A stretch of DNA of 64,000 bases from Clitoria ternatea (GCA_037962975.1 CM075669.1:80396001-80460000), one strand, 5' to 3'; positions 8,701 to 19,705 are shown, counted from the first letter of the stretch. Made by a program: numbers and translations. The notes: generated by a model not told the origin, from the sequence alone.

Positions 8701-11203
8701 CGGTTTGTTCGCAGGCAGCATTTTGCTTAGCAGGACCCATACGCCGTTTCTTTTGTGCCACTGGCTTAGTTTCAGGATACACCGCCAGGCGGTGGCAACA
8801 GAAGTTAGGATCCATACCAGGCATGTCTGCGGCTGTCCAGGCAAAAATCTCCTTATATTCATGGAGGAGTGCAATCAGTCTCGCTTCCATGTTAGGCTCC
8901 AGCTTGTCATTAATGTTAGTTATTTGCTCCGGGGTGCTGCCCAAAACAATAGACTTGGAGCCACCTTCAGGAGTTGGTTTCAAAGGGTTCAGTGGGTCTA
9001 TAGAAGACTCCGCCCTGGGATCAAGATCCACCAAGTTGACGGATGCCGCCGCACTGTTTCCTTCATTCAATTTCCTTTTCTTAGACATGGTTTCAAGCTT
9101 CACCATGTTAAGACTTAAATTGTAACAGTAACGAGCCATCTCCTGGTCACCCCTGACGGATGAGACTTGATTATCTTTATCAATGAACTTGATTAACAAG
9201 TGGGGGGTTGAAACAATGGCTTCCATGGCATTCAGAGTAGGCCGCCCAATGATGCCATTGTATGGGGATTTAACATCAATGACGAGGACCCTGGATTTCA
9301 CAGTCCTTGCTCCAGGTTCACCATCGAAGGTAATCCTTGTGTCCAAGTAGCCTTTAGTAGGCTGTTTGGCGCCATTAAAGGCTGTGAGGTCTTGTGTGTA
9401 AGGCTGCAAATCAGCGTCAGTCAGTCCCATGCGTTTAAAACAGTCATAAAAAATAACGTCGCAGGAACTTCCCTGGTCAACTAGGATGCGTTTTACATCC
9501 ATATTAGCGATCACCGCAATGATCACTACTGCATCATCTCCCTCAGGGATGGTTGGGCCAAAATCATCATCTGTGAAAGTTATAGGCGGAGTCTGAACTC
9601 CGTCCCTGAATGGGCGATATTCTTTGTTCTTGCCCTGCACAGATAAGATCATACGATGATGATTTTTCCGGGCGTTGTTTGAGGGTCCGCCTCCTGCGAA
9701 GCCTCCAGCAATCATGTCCACCACCTGTCTTTTACCTCGTGATCTAGGTTCAGGACTCGGTTCTCGTTGGGCGGACTCCAGAACAATGCCTTTTTGTTTA
9801 TCTGACACCGTCGTACGTTTTGGTTCCCGAGTACTATCAGGATCCGGAGAACGATCACGATGTCGCTTTTCAAACTTCTCTGGCTCATCATGAGATTTGC
9901 CTTTGAACAGGTAATGTTTCAGTTTACCTTCTCGAATGAGCACCTCAATGGTGTTTTTGAGTTGCTTGCATTCTTCTGTGGTGTGGCCAACTGACTCATG
10001 GAATTCGCAATATTTCCTTGGGTTTCCACCGCGCCTGATTGGGGGTGGACGTTGAATTCCATAAACATTGAGGGTGGTCCATCCTATCTCACGCAAGATT
10101 TGCTCGCAGGTTGTGTTCAGTGGTGCATAGTGAGCAAAATTGAACACGCGTCTGTCTTGCTGTTTAAAAGGTTGGTTCCCTACTTTGTCTCTTTGGTGGG
10201 ATTTGTCATTCTTCAACAATTTATCTTTCCCTTTGTCTTGGGATGGAGTTGCAGGGAGTGGTTTGCTGCGAGATGCAGTGGCTTCCAGATGCATCTCAAT
10301 ACCCACGTACTTAGATGCCTTCCTGCGAAATTCCTCCATCGTAGTTGGAGGTCCCTTTGCCAAAGACAAAGCGAAAGGTGACTTTGGTTGCATAGCTTCT
10401 ATGAGAATATGCAACTGGATTGCCTCAGTCAGATCAGGGACCATGGCCGCCTCTTTATAAAATCTCTTAAGGAAATCCTTCAGAGATTCTTTGTCGCCTT
10501 GTTTGATCTGAGCCAAGGTATGAGAGGTTCTGGGTGCATCCCTGGAGATCACGAAGTGGCTTCCAAAAGCTGAGGCCAGCTCCTCCCACGAATCAATGGA
10601 ACCTGAAGGTAAGCTCTTGAACCAGCTAAGAGCTTCACCTGTAAGAGTTCTGGGAAACATTCTGCACATGATGTCCTCCTCAGCTCCTAGAAACATGGCC
10701 TCATAGATATAAGCATCTAAATGCTTAGAGGGATCCGTTTCCCCAGTATATTTCCCTATAGAAATGGGCTGCATGGTTTGCAAGTGTCTGGGTACATGTA
10801 CATTCATGAGCCTTTTGGAAAATGGGATGCTCATCTTATATCCTGAGGGGAATGCGTTTGAGCCTGCTCTCCTTCCTTCTTGATGCTGAGCATTCACCAG
10901 TGGGAGGCTTCGTTGCTCCTCCATGTATGTAGGAATACGAGAGTAGTGAGGAGTACTTGATTCCTCCTGCACGTGTGATTCATGATGTGGTTGTCTTGCG
11001 GGACCAGCTTTCTCATGCACTGGGTTTGCTTTTTCACGACGAAGTTCTGCAAGTTCTTCTCTCAAGATTCGAATCATGTCATCTCTCGGATCTAGAGAAT
11101 CAGCTTGCGTTGCTTTTTTCGGAGCACCATCATCGAAGTTAAGACGTCTGGGATTGCGTGAAGGAGAATCCTCGTTCTGCATCTCTGGTCCTTGTCTCTC
11201 CAT
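5756..11203 (-). CDS. gag-pol: Gag-pol polyprotein of element A (Tat-type), intact
   Basis: Single 1815-residue frame. Gag core is at about 145-300 (YTGETDPSKHLDAY). A variant knuckle CEFHESVGHTTEEC (C-x2-H-x4-H-x4-C) is at about 399-412. The aspartic protease has DQGSS at 576. RT spans about 800-1010 with YIDD at 967-970. The retroviral-type RNase H (about 1110-1230) looks degenerate, with YLSVSD where the first catalytic Asp is expected. A second, archaeal-type RNase H (about 1242-1366) has VYVDGSS, NNQAEYEA, CSDSQLV and PREENTRAD. Integrase has an HHCC zinc region at about 1474-1509 and catalytic D1538, D1598 and E1634 (35 residues between the last two). No chromodomain is seen. All catalytic motifs except those of the first RNase H look intact, so the element may still be active. 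It starts 64 bases inside the LTR. Confidence 0.95.
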   Translation of the reverse strand: MERQGPEMQNEDSPSRNPRRLNFDDGAPKKATQADSLDPRDDMIRILREELAELRREKANPVHEKAGPARQPHHESHVQEESSTPHYSRIPTYMEEQRSLPLVNAQHQEGRRAGSNAFPSGYKMSIPFSKRLMNVHVPRHLQTMQPISIGKYTGETDPSKHLDAYIYEAMFLGAEEDIMCRMFPRTLTGEALSWFKSLPSGSIDSWEELASAFGSHFVISRDAPRTSHTLAQIKQGDKESLKDFLKRFYKEAAMVPDLTEAIQLHILIEAMQPKSPFALSLAKGPPTTMEEFRRKASKYVGIEMHLEATASRSKPLPATPSQDKGKDKLLKNDKSHQRDKVGNQPFKQQDRRVFNFAHYAPLNTTCEQILREIGWTTLNVYGIQRPPPIRRGGNPRKYCEFHESVGHTTEECKQLKNTIEVLIREGKLKHYLFKGKSHDEPEKFEKRHRDRSPDPDSTREPKRTTVSDKQKGIVLESAQREPSPEPRSRGKRQVVDMIAGGFAGGGPSNNARKNHHRMILSVQGKNKEYRPFRDGVQTPPITFTDDDFGPTIPEGDDAVVIIAVIANMDVKRILVDQGSSCDVIFYDCFKRMGLTDADLQPYTQDLTAFNGAKQPTKGYLDTRITFDGEPGARTVKSRVLVIDVKSPYNGIIGRPTLNAMEAIVSTPHLLIKFIDKDNQVSSVRGDQEMARYCYNLSLNMVKLETMSKKRKLNEGNSAAASVNLVDLDPRAESSIDPLNPLKPTPEGGSKSIVLGSTPEQITNINDKLEPNMEARLIALLHEYKEIFAWTAADMPGMDPNFCCHRLAVYPETKPVAQKKRRMGPAKQNAACEQTEELLKAGFIRELRYSSWLSNVVMVQKANGKWRMCIDYVDLNKCCPKDPYPLPNIDRLVDDSSGYKYLSFMDAYSGYNQIPMCEDDQEKTAFINDRGVFCYNVMPFGLKNAGATYQRMINKVFEGMHTKLVEVYIDDIIAKTPEGGDHVEDLRLIFQRLQQYNMRLNPLKCTFAVPGGRFLGFMLTQRGIEANPDKCRVIQELQSPKTLKEVQSLNGKIAALARFMPKMAHRSLPLYKMLKKDKKFSWGPEQEAAFQSLKNVLASPPILVKPSPGEQLIVYLSVSDEALAVALVKETVEGQRPVYFTGKTLHGAECRYQKIEKAALAVVWASRRLRPYFHAHPILIRTDLPLRTILFKPDLAGRMIKWAIELSEFDISYEPRTAIKAQVLADFVVELTGSSPDADHSHWTVYVDGSSNSKGCGAGIVIESDDGVHLEISLHFTFTTSNNQAEYEACLAGLRAAQDIGAKTVTLCSDSQLVISQILGEYQAKEPLLQQYLDCVNELKQRFDEVTFKHVPREENTRADILSRLASTKKAGCTTTVVQSTLAEPSISLPSSIHMIKSRPVDDNSWVTPIVRYLVNGQLPTDDLERKKLRREAPYYTLLDGQLYRRGISVPYLICINENEVQAVLEEVHEGQCGHHPGARSLVRKILRAGYWWPTMKQDTASYVQKCDQCQRFANFHHTPAEEMSSSVTPWPFYQWGMDILGPFPTAPGGIKYLIVGVDYFTKWIEAEAVVHITSARTRRFVYENIIARFGVPERIVTDNGTQFTDRKFTELLENLSITQIFSSVEHPQTNGQAEVANREILKGLKKRLGEAKGDWANQLCHVLWAYRTTPHSTTNESPYRLTYGVEAVIPIELTAPSARVLYFNEEANQQNLAHELEVLAELREEAFVRDQAVKAKAAKRYNARMCERRFKEGDLVLRRANIGNKFAHQGKLAPNWEGPYRVTEVLGKGTYRLENLDSTPVRNKWNILNLRIYYS

Positions 11204-11248
11204 TGATGATGAAGATTGATCAAGATTGTGGGATTACCTAGTTTACAG

Positions 11249-11266
11249 GTCCCACTGGGCGTGCCA
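11249..11266 (-). other. Primer-binding site of element A
   Basis: On the minus strand TGGCACGCCCAGTGGGAC begins one base after the LTR end (...GTTCA). It has the usual TGG start and lies immediately before gag-pol. I cannot assign the tRNA with confidence; it differs from the tRNA-Asp sites in elements F and H. Confidence 0.6.
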
Positions 11267-11610
11267 ATGAACTGTTCTTTACAGGGGGTGTAGAAGTGTG
11301 CTTGTAGAACAACTCAAAATATACATATAAGTGTGTTTTGATACAAAGCAATGTATGTATAAATGTAAATACAAAGAGTCTTCGTATGTTGAGGCGGAGT
11401 GTAATGTACTGCGGGGCGGTGTCACAGTCCGTCTGACGGGATCTGATTTGCCTTGACCCAATTGGGGGTGGTACCTGCAATCGTTCTCCGACGCTCAAGT
11501 CAGTATCTCAGAATACTTAGAGACTTAGAAAGATAATCAGAGAAGATTATGCAAGTAATAGAGTGTAAGGTTCAGAGAATGGGAAAGATCCCTTATACCT
11601 TTTCAAGAGA

Positions 11611-11620
11611 GGTTTATATA
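11611..11620 (-). promoter_or_regulatory. LTR TATA box of element A
   Basis: Minus strand TATATAAACC lies downstream of the 18-bp U3 repeats and about 340 bases before the LTR end. It is the likely core promoter for genomic RNA. Confidence 0.5.
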
Positions 11621-11908
11621 CCTGTCACGGGTGCTGCATTATTGGTAGGACCCGCTCCTTGTCTCCAGGCATAATGCTGAAAAGGTAGTGGGTCCCTGCG
11701 CCGTTTACTAGCACCATTATTGTAGTAGGTATCACAACTTGTCTGGAAAGCGTTAGTGCTTCAATATTTTATTGTTATTTCCCTTTATGCGTGACAGCGT
11801 GATTCCCATTATTAACCTCTCAAGACAGAGTCAATCTCGTGCCGGGGTTGTGAGTATGGGCTCGCTACGCAGTGTGGGAAATTCAGTATTCCGCCTGAGT
11901 TGAGCCTA

Positions 11909-12052
11909 TGGCTTGGCGGAGTAACAACTTTGGCGAGGTTACATTCCTTGACGGAGTAACATGCCTGGGCGGAGTTACGTTCCTTGGCGGGGTAACGTGC
12001 CTGGGCGGAGTTATGAACCTTGGCGGCGTTACTTGCCCTGGCGGTGTGCACC
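11909..12052 (-). repeat. 18-bp tandem repeat in U3 of element A
   Basis: Eight 17-18-base units, seven of them 18 bases, in plus orientation, for example TTCCTTGGCGGGGTAACG alternating with TGCCTGGGCGGAGTTACG, giving a 36-base dimer in the middle. All carry a GGCGG-type core, the same core seen in the 3' arrays. Position upstream of the LTR TATA box suggests an enhancer-like role. Confidence 0.82.
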
Positions 12053-12160
12053 CCGTATTGTATTTGTAGTGTATTTGAAAAATACTTCTCTTTATTCCAA
12101 ATGCTGATCTGGCGGGGCATTGAAGCCATGCTCTTGGGGGCCGGTGTTAGGACCGGATCA

Positions 12161-12906
12161 ATTATCAACATAACCTATAAGTAATAATTATTTTATATGT
12201 CTGTTCCTTTTGTCACGATATCCTAATTGGGCCCAAGGCATGGTCGTGTCATCCTTGTACGGCCTAATTTATTTTACTTGATACCAGAGTAGAATTTATC
12301 CGAATAAATATCCAATAATTTATTCTTTCTAGCATGACCATGCATTTCCTTAGTCTCACTCTATCAAGTGGCCTATATATATCACTCCTGTCATATAGGA
12401 GAGACAAATCCCATCTACATCACTCACATCCCTCTGCATAATTTGTTTATTGCCTAATCACAACCTTTATAGTCCTCTTGTTACAAAAGGCGTTTGATTG
12501 TATTAAAACAACAAACTCCTTATGTAGGAATTGTAGTGACTTCAGGTTGAAGGACTATATATACCATTATCACATTGAGAATCGTTTATGACATTCATGT
12601 AACGATCCATGCAACGTTCTCATGGTGGGTCTGTCCAGTACATCATTACTCTTAATGTGTACCCATGTGAAGACTTGATATCATCTATATCCATGATCTA
12701 TGAGATCAGATCATCAGTACACTCACACACTAGTCTTAATGTATTTACATGTCCCCACGTAAATATTTGACTAGGGATATTTTAGGAATAAGTCTAATAT
12801 GACCTATTACTCCAAGGATAAATAAAGGCTATTAAAGTATTTAACAAAAAAATGCCTTATTCAAAATGATGCATCCTATATAGGCTCTTAGTGTATATTT
12901 CCAATA
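12161..12906 (-). repeat. Partial 3' LTR of element B
   Basis: It aligns with 18957-19698. The part equivalent to 18422-18956 is missing because element A is inserted at 12160. The terminal TGTT reads TATT here, a single decay change. Confidence 0.88.
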
Positions 12907-15900
12907 ATCTCCCACTTGTACTTAGAGCCGATAAGGTTAATGCCCAATGACGTCTACAGTGCCCTCATGATTTTGCTACGCAAGGGGTTTTACTAGTGGG
13001 TTCCCAACAATTTTGTTGGTATGCACATTGTATATTTTCACATCTTCCAAAGATGGAACTATTTAAGTATATGTTTGGATTAATCCACTTCCTTATATTG
13101 TTCTATGGTTCCATTGTCATCACAGTGAAAACTCATAGGGTACAAAACATTTGGAATGATTAAATGTAAATCGACTTCTTTTGTAATTTAACATAGCAAA
13201 ATACTTAGATTTGTTAGTAGAACCAGTGACTATTTCTTGCTTTGAACCTTTCAAGCATACATTACAACCATCTTGACAACACATATATATTTTGATTGCA
13301 ATCTTAAGTCATTCAAATTACTCAGAAGGTTGGGATCGATGTAACCTTTACAATGAGCTCATCTTCCATTTATCAAGATCAAATCCTTAGTCCTTCTTAA
13401 GTGTTTAAGGATATTCTTAACTATAAAATGAGAATATTAGTTCTAGAAGAAGCATGTCTTCTACATGTAATACTATAACTATAATTGTGTAGTTACTAAC
13501 CTTTTTATAGTCATAAGATTTATCTTCATTCTTTAATGAAGATTCTAGCTTATAAAAGTTTACTTTAGTCCATAAATAGAATGTTTACAGTTCGCATACC
13601 TTCTTAGATGTTTCAGGCATAAAAGGCCTTTAGGTTGTGTCATATACACATCCTCAAGATGATTTCCATCTTGACATCTGTCTACCATATCTCATAATTA
13701 TGGTATACTGCTACAATAAGCAGGATCTAAATGGTTTTTAAGCTAATTGAATTTTGTCAATCTTGCTTTTAATGGTACTTTTATTACCATCCATATTTAG
13801 TTTTCCTTTTGAAAACCCACTTGCATCCTATAGGTTTTACCCTTTGGGTGCGTCAACTAAGGTTCATACCTTGTTAATGTACATGGAGCCCATTTTAAAT
13901 CCCATGGTCTTATTCCATGTCTTAGAATCTAAACTTACATTGACCTCTTCATAATAAGCTTAGTCATTTCGCAATATGTCTCCTTCCTGATTTATAAGAT
14001 ATCTACATCTTTCAAATTTAGTGACATATCCTATTTGATCTTACGCAAGTCTTGTGCTACTAGAGCTAATGATGTCACAACACTTTGTGATTTCTGCTCC
14101 AAGTCCATCCTTGACTTTTGAATGCTTTGTGATACTTGAATTTCTTCAAGTTCTACTATCCTCCCACTGATTCTTTAAGAGATGTACTCTTATTTAAGAA
14201 TAAAACATTCTAAGCAACAAGCCTTTTGTTCTTAGATGGATTGTAGAAATGATAACCCGTAGCTTTCTTTGGGTATCTCACAGAAGACATTTATCCAATT
14301 TAGATCTGACCTTATCAGAGTTAGTTGCTCTATAGAAGCATCACAGTTCCAAATTATTAGTAAAGTCATACTAGGTTTCTTTCTAGTCCATATCATATAT
14401 AGTTTCTTTAAGAAAGTCTAAGATGGAACATGGTTAAGTGTGGAGATTTTATCAATAAAGGAACATTGAAGGAGTTAGAGATGTTTGATAATAATCAATA
14501 ATCAAACTATGTCCAACAAGGTTTGATTTTTCCCTGTAGAGATGCTATTATGGCATTCCATGAAGAATGATTTAAGAGGTAATCTCTCACTCTATTAGAT
14601 AGTTATCAAACTTGTAGCTTAAATTATTTGCTATCTTGATCTAATCAAGAGCTTTAATTGTCTTGCCAATTTGGTTTGCCACTTCATTATGAATTCTTTG
14701 AACTTTTCAAAGACTTTCTAACTTATGTTACATAAATCCATACTTATTGACTTTTCAATTAGTATGTCGAAGTATTAAAAAACATATCTAGTTATTATTT
14801 CAATAGGCCCATATACATCGTCATGTATTAGATAATAGATTACTCATCTTTCACTTTTCAATAAATGAGGTCTCAACTATCTCTCCAATAAATAAGATTT
14901 ACATGTCTCAATTGATTCTAAAATCAAAAAAGTCTAGATAACCACATTAATGGTATTTAGAAATGTGTTTCTCATTTATTTGCCTTAGGAGACAATACCA
15001 TGTAAGTAAGGTTCAAATCACTTATTTTAACCTACTTTGACAGTTATGTTATAGATGAGTGTTTTGAGGTTTAGGATATGGACTCCATTACTCAATTGTG
15101 CATCAACATCATTTTGAAGAAATAAAGTTATTTTATAAAAGAAAATCTTTCTTGTCCAACAAGAAATAATATGCACAATGTCTAGTTCACTAACTAGCCC
15201 AATAGGTGAAGATCTTATCTTTATTTTAGCAACTTTTGCTCCATTTTACACAGATTTCTCTTCCCTTAGCAAGTGACCTACTTCCTTGATCTTTTAAAAT
15301 GTGAGATCTACTACTAGTATCTGATACTAATGTCAGTGAAGTAAAATAACTTGACTTCTATAACATGACTTGTAGCGGAAGTCTTACTTCCCTTTCTTCT
15401 GAACTCCTTCAAGTTCTGTAGATAAATTATTTCAATGTCTTATTTGGCTAAAACTGGAAACAATTTCCTTTCTTGATCACCTTTTAGACTTCCAAACTAA
15501 CTCGGCCTTAATAGAGTCTGTATATGATCATATCGTATATCTCTATATATTCATATTGCCTTTTACAGCTCAGAGTTTATGCAGACTCTATGGGGTATTC
15601 AAAACCCAACCATAGATGATATATAAGCCAACATGACATAGTGCCGCTTCCTCTTTATTGAAGATAATTCTCAAGTCTTGCTACCTATCTAGGCATTTTT
15701 CCAGATAAAGTGTCCTTCCAAAGGACGGATTGCAATAAAAAAATATTTAGTTTGTCATGGTTATTCTAAAACAAATTATATGCAAATCTATCACTTCTAT
15801 TTAAAACATATTTAACTTTTGGTCATTAAATAAATATGTTGTCTCCCACTATTTTGATTGAAAACAAATACCCTCATTGAATCAGAAAAAATCTTGTTGG

Positions 15901-16700
15901 AAGATTTTTCTAGTGGGCCAAGATCCATATTTGTCCTAGTGTTGAGTCAGCTTTGGCTGATCACCTAACCCTTGGTTATTTAGGTAGGAAGTATATTTCC
16001 AATTGCATCACATGCAACTCTTGGATGATTAGTGGGTAACTCTTTACCCTTATTCATCTTATGAATTTAAGCTCAATCCTTATGCCTCTAAGTTATTTTC
16101 AATCCAATTGAAAAACTTAGTTAAGTTAAGGCCTAATAAAAATAATTTGGATATTATAATTATCCCATCGTGTCTTACTAATATAAATGGTAGCACCCTG
16201 CTTTGGCAGGCCTACTATTTATTGACATTAGTCTCGACGAGTGTTACTTATTAAAAGGCGTTCAAACTTAATATTAACGCTTCTGAGTTCTTCAATCTAA
16301 TTAAAGTTACCTAGATAAGTCCAATAACAAATGGTTGGATAATCCAATTATCCATCATCCTTTACTAAAATCAATAAAAGCACCTTGCTTTGGCAGAACC
16401 TACACTTTATTGAAACTAGAATTAATGAATGTTACTTATTGCAATGCATTTTAGACTATTCATACCTTTAGGCTATTCCAATCCAATTGAAAAATGTCTA
16501 TTTAAATAAAACTTAATAAGTTATACTTGGATAATCCAATTATCCAATCATGTCCTACTAAACATAAATAAAGGCACCCAACTATGGCGTGACCTACACT
16601 TTATCTATATTAAGTTTGACGTTATTACTTATTAGAAGGTATGATTGTCGGGCATTAGGGATTTCAATTTTTTTATTGTTCATTACCAACTTTCATTAAA
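12907..16700 (-). pseudogene. Decayed copia pol (integrase and RT recognisable) of element B
   Basis: No frame is open, but minus-strand translation across frames gives clear copia signatures. At about 13795-13850 KPIGCKWVFKRK (RT start) follows VDAPKG. Near 13630-13690 NHLEDVYMTQPKG is readable, then SKKVCEL and LWTKV as decayed relatives of the RT palm motifs at about 13540-13600. At about 14650-14750 KFKEFHNEVANQIGKTIKAL matches the integrase core region. Frameshifts and stops occur between all of these. Gene order (integrase before RT) is copia-type. The element cannot make its own proteins. Confidence 0.75.
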
Positions 16701-17286
16701 CCCTTTAGCGCATAATAAAACCCCAAAACATGAAATAAAAAATTGTGAGATGGTTATGGTCTTCCTAGAAAATAAAATAAAATAAAATAAACCTAAAGGA
16801 ACTATAGTGCCTTGACTTCATGAATTCCTACTTCTTGAAACCACCATCCTCCTGGAGTTACCACTCCTTTGATCCTTTCACAGTCATATCCATCAATAGT
16901 CACGACTCTAGGTTTCTTCTAGGTTTCCACCTTGTTTGCTTCTTTAATATTACAGTGTAATAAAGAAACTCATTTTACATACAAGTGAAGGGTTGAGAGA
17001 AGAAGTTCAAGAATAAAGAAAGGCACAACATGCAGGCTATATTTAAAATTAAATAAAAATCTAAGACCATAATCATTCACCGTTAGACGTGTTTATTAAT
17101 CAATTAATAGAGTCATCAATTGTATTTAAAATAAAATAAATTTTAAAACATATAATTAAACACACGGGGTCATAAAAGGAACAATACGCAGAGAAGTTTG
17201 GCAGTTCTGTTGATCGTTCAACAGATAGGGTCAAGGGGAGGCTACCCTTTGTAGGGTGCCGAGTGGCGTTCCAACCTAAAAAGTTA

Positions 17287-17397
17287 GTATTGTAATTAGG
17301 TTAGTTCCTAGGAAAGAGAGGTGGGTCCGGTGTGACCGCTTAAGTACCAAGTCTTTCCTAGCCAGAACGTCCCACTGAACAGCTCAAAATATTCGGT
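17287..17397. repeat. Shared hairpin module, copy in element B
   Basis: About 110 bases match 25229-25347 in element D in the same plus orientation, with about a dozen differences over the first 92 bases and an 8-base gap. It contains the inverted repeat CTAGGAAAGA...TCTTTCCTAG with a loop of about 45 bases. I do not recognise it as a named element. Confidence 0.7.
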
Positions 17398-17439
17398 TAT
17401 GATTTCAAACAATTTGAAATCCTAAACTTTGGAACGGTA

Positions 17440-17584
17440 AAGGTTTAACTTTTAAACCTTATCTTTTAACCCCAATAACCATCCTAAAATAAGAATAGTC
17501 AAGGTTTAACTTTTAAACCTTATCTCTAGAGTCTCAACAATCATCTTATTTTTAGGAATGATCAAGGTTTAAATTTTAAACCTT
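17440..17584. repeat. Three spaced copies of a 21-bp inverted repeat
   Basis: Arms AAGGTTTA and TAAACCTT around a 5-base centre occur at 17440-17460, 17501-17521 and 17564-17584, about 62 bases apart, in the leader of element B. A degenerate fourth copy (AGGGTTTAACTCTTAAAC) follows near 17934. The adjoining AT-rich stretch 17600-17880 repeats the TTTGTAAC and ACAAAT words. Confidence 0.75.
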
Positions 17585-18210
17585 ATCTTTAGGGTTCAAG
17601 ATATTTTAATAAAGATCTTATCTTTTATTTGTAACAATTATAAATCATATTAAATTTAATAAATATGAATCAATTTGTAACTCCTACAAATCACATTAAT
17701 TTTAAGAAGATTACATACAATGTAAATCCTATTAAAATTAATAAGAATAAATTATCTAAATTTGTAACTCTTATAAACTTTAAATTTAACAAACATTTAA
17801 AATTTGATTTGCAACTTTTACAAATCGAATTTAAAATCAAATATTTTATTTGTAACATTTACAAATAAATAAAATACGATGATGGCTAGGTTTCAACTTT
17901 TGATTCCTAGTTTTCATTACGGCTAGGGTTTAACTCTTAAACTTTCTAAACACAATCTCACATGAACAATTCATATTAGAAAGAGAAAGCATATAGATAT
18001 GATTGCATACAACCTTTGGTTTCAATTTAATTAAATGAACATAAAATTATGTTTTATAATTAGAACACATACAAAACAATCACAATTGCAACATACAACA
18101 TGTTCATATAATAAAGCACATCCAAGAAAAACATGCTCTTTAATTAAAATGTTGAGAAAAGCAATCAATATACACAAAATAAAATTAAATTGATGCTAGC
18201 TTTCAAAAAG

Positions 18211-18340
18211 GCGCAACCTTTGCAACATATCTCATAAAAAAATATAACCTTTGCATAATATCTCATTAAAAATGCAACCTTTGTATCATATCTAATAAAA
18301 GATACAACCCTTGCAAAAGATTCAACCTTTACAGTTCTTT
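18211..18340. repeat. About 30-bp tandem repeat next to element B primer site
   Basis: Degenerate units containing AACCTTTGCA and TATCTCAT(A)AAAA start at about 18215, 18246, 18276 and 18306, with a partial unit at 18324. They lie just inside the 5' LTR of B. No coding function is apparent. Confidence 0.65.
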
Positions 18341-18407
18341 TTGTAAAAGAATTTTTTTTCACATGTTCTTTAAACAAATATTTGCCCAAAACCTGGTTTT
18401 GCAACCA

Positions 18408-18420
18408 GGCTCTGATACCA
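18408..18420 (-). other. tRNA-Met primer-binding site of element B
   Basis: Minus strand TGGTATCAGAGCC, the standard initiator tRNA-Met primer site of plant LTR elements, is one base from the LTR end. Confidence 0.88.
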
Positions 18421-18421
18421 C

Positions 18422-19698
18422 TGTTAGGGAATCCCACTCGGATACACAGCAGAAAAATAAGGATTCCCATTGGACATGCCAAACGCCGTGTTTCAAAGTA
18501 TACGACAAACATCAAATATTTTATTTAAGTGTTTTAGGATTACCTCTTGAAGAAAATCGAAGTAGTCATAGCCTCATCCTTTAGGAGTCCACATGAGTAT
18601 TCCCACCAGAAACGCTACACCTTCCAAATGCTAGTTTGACGACATGTAGCTTTTGCAACTTTTGCATTTTGTGTCTCTTTTTGTGTATCCCCTATGAGCA
18701 TATTATGCTCTATTTATAGGCTTAGGTTTGACCTAATTTACTCTCTCTAAAGAGTGAGCTCCTTAGTCATTCTAAATGAGTTAGGCCTAATAGCTTTTTT
18801 AGTCTAACCAAAATAAAACCTATTTTCAGATTGACTTACTCTATATGTGTAACCCTATAGGTAAAATACTCGGTCATATTAATAATAAACTATTTTATTA
18901 TTAATATAAAATAAGAGCGAAATCTAGCAATGCATCATTATGTCTGAATATTATTTATTATCAACATAACCTATAAGTGATAATTATTTTATATGTTTGT
19001 TCATTTTGTCACGATATCTTAATTGGGCCCAAGGCATGGTCGCGTCATCCTTGTACGGCCCAATTTATCTTACTTGATACCGGAGTAGACTTTATTCGAA
19101 TAAATATCTAATATTTATTGTTTCTATCATGGCCATGCATTTCCTTAGTCTCACTCTATCAAGTGGCCTATAGATATTACTCCTGTCATATAGAAGAGAC
19201 AAATCTCATCTACATCACTCACATCCCTCTGCATAATTTGTTCATTGCCTAATCACAACCTTTATAGTCCTCTTGTTACAGAAGACATTTGATTGTATTA
19301 AAACAACAAACTCCTTATGTAGGAATCATAATGACTTTAGGTCAAAGGACTACATATACCATTATCACAATGAGAATCGTTTATGACATTCATGTAACGA
19401 TCCACGCAACGTTCTCATGGTAGGTCTGTCCAGTACATCATTACTCTTAATGTGTACCCGTGTGAAGACTTGATATCATCTATATCCATGATCTATGAGA
19501 TCAGATCATTAGTACACTCATACACTAGTCTTAATGTATTTACATGTCCCCACGTAAATACTTGACTAAGGATATTTTAGGAATAACTCTCATATAACCT
19601 TTTACTACAAGGATAAATGAAGGCTGTTAAACTATTTAAAAAAATGTTTTATTCAAAATGATGCGTCCTATATAGGCTCTTAGTGTATATTTCCAACA
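18422..19698 (-). repeat. 5' LTR of element B (1277 bp)
   Basis: Plus-strand ends are TGTTAGGG and ...TTCCAACA, followed by ttact and then gag coding sequence of element C. Bases 18957-19698 align with the partial LTR at 12161-12906. Confidence 0.85.
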
Positions 19699-19705
19699 TT
19701 ACTGC

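Larger units (their letters stand above)
1..12160 (-). mobile_element. Element A: Ty3/gypsy Tat-type LTR retrotransposon, left end outside window
   Basis: Read on the minus strand the order is LTR (12160-11268), primer site, gag-pol (11203-5756), 3' untranslated DNA with minisatellites (5755-3060), and a gene on the opposite strand (267-2949). The second, archaeal-type RNase H after the retroviral one and the antisense gene between pol and the 3' LTR are hallmarks of the Tat lineage (Tat, Retand, Grande, Ogre relatives). The right end reads ...GGATCA followed by attat, and the sequence beyond is element B's LTR, so A inserted into B. The intact gag-pol suggests a young insertion. The 3' LTR should lie left of position 1. 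Bases 5461-5755 are untranslated sequence in which I see no gene. Confidence 0.9.
11268..12160 (-). repeat. 5' LTR of element A (893 bp)
   Basis: Minus-strand ends are TGATCCGGTCC and ...CAGTTCA, so the canonical TG...CA is present. The right flank attat (12161-12165) corresponds to position 18957-18961 of element B's intact LTR, which shows that A inserted in B's other LTR. It carries an 18-bp tandem repeat in U3 and a TATA box. The partner LTR is outside the window, so no age can be calculated. Confidence 0.85.
12161..19698 (-). mobile_element. Element B: degenerate Ty1/copia retrotransposon
   Basis: The LTR pieces at 12161-12906 and 18957-19698 are direct repeats. On the minus strand the LTR starts TGTTGGAAATATACAC and ends ...CCCTAACA, next to a tRNA-Met primer site TGGTATCAGAGCC. 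The inner boundary of the left LTR shows the polypurine tract AAGTGGGAGATTA. No long ORF survives. LTR difference is about 5% by eye (roughly 35-40 changes in 740 bases). B is inserted in the gag of element C, and its left LTR was later cut by element A. The stretch 13870-16700 is minus-strand pol debris; 16700-18400 is AT-rich leader or gag remnant in which I recognise no domain. Confidence 0.85.

Noticed and set aside
11238..11498. Short minus-strand ORFs in the LTR of element A
   Set aside because: Within LTR sequence, no domain, no initiation context.
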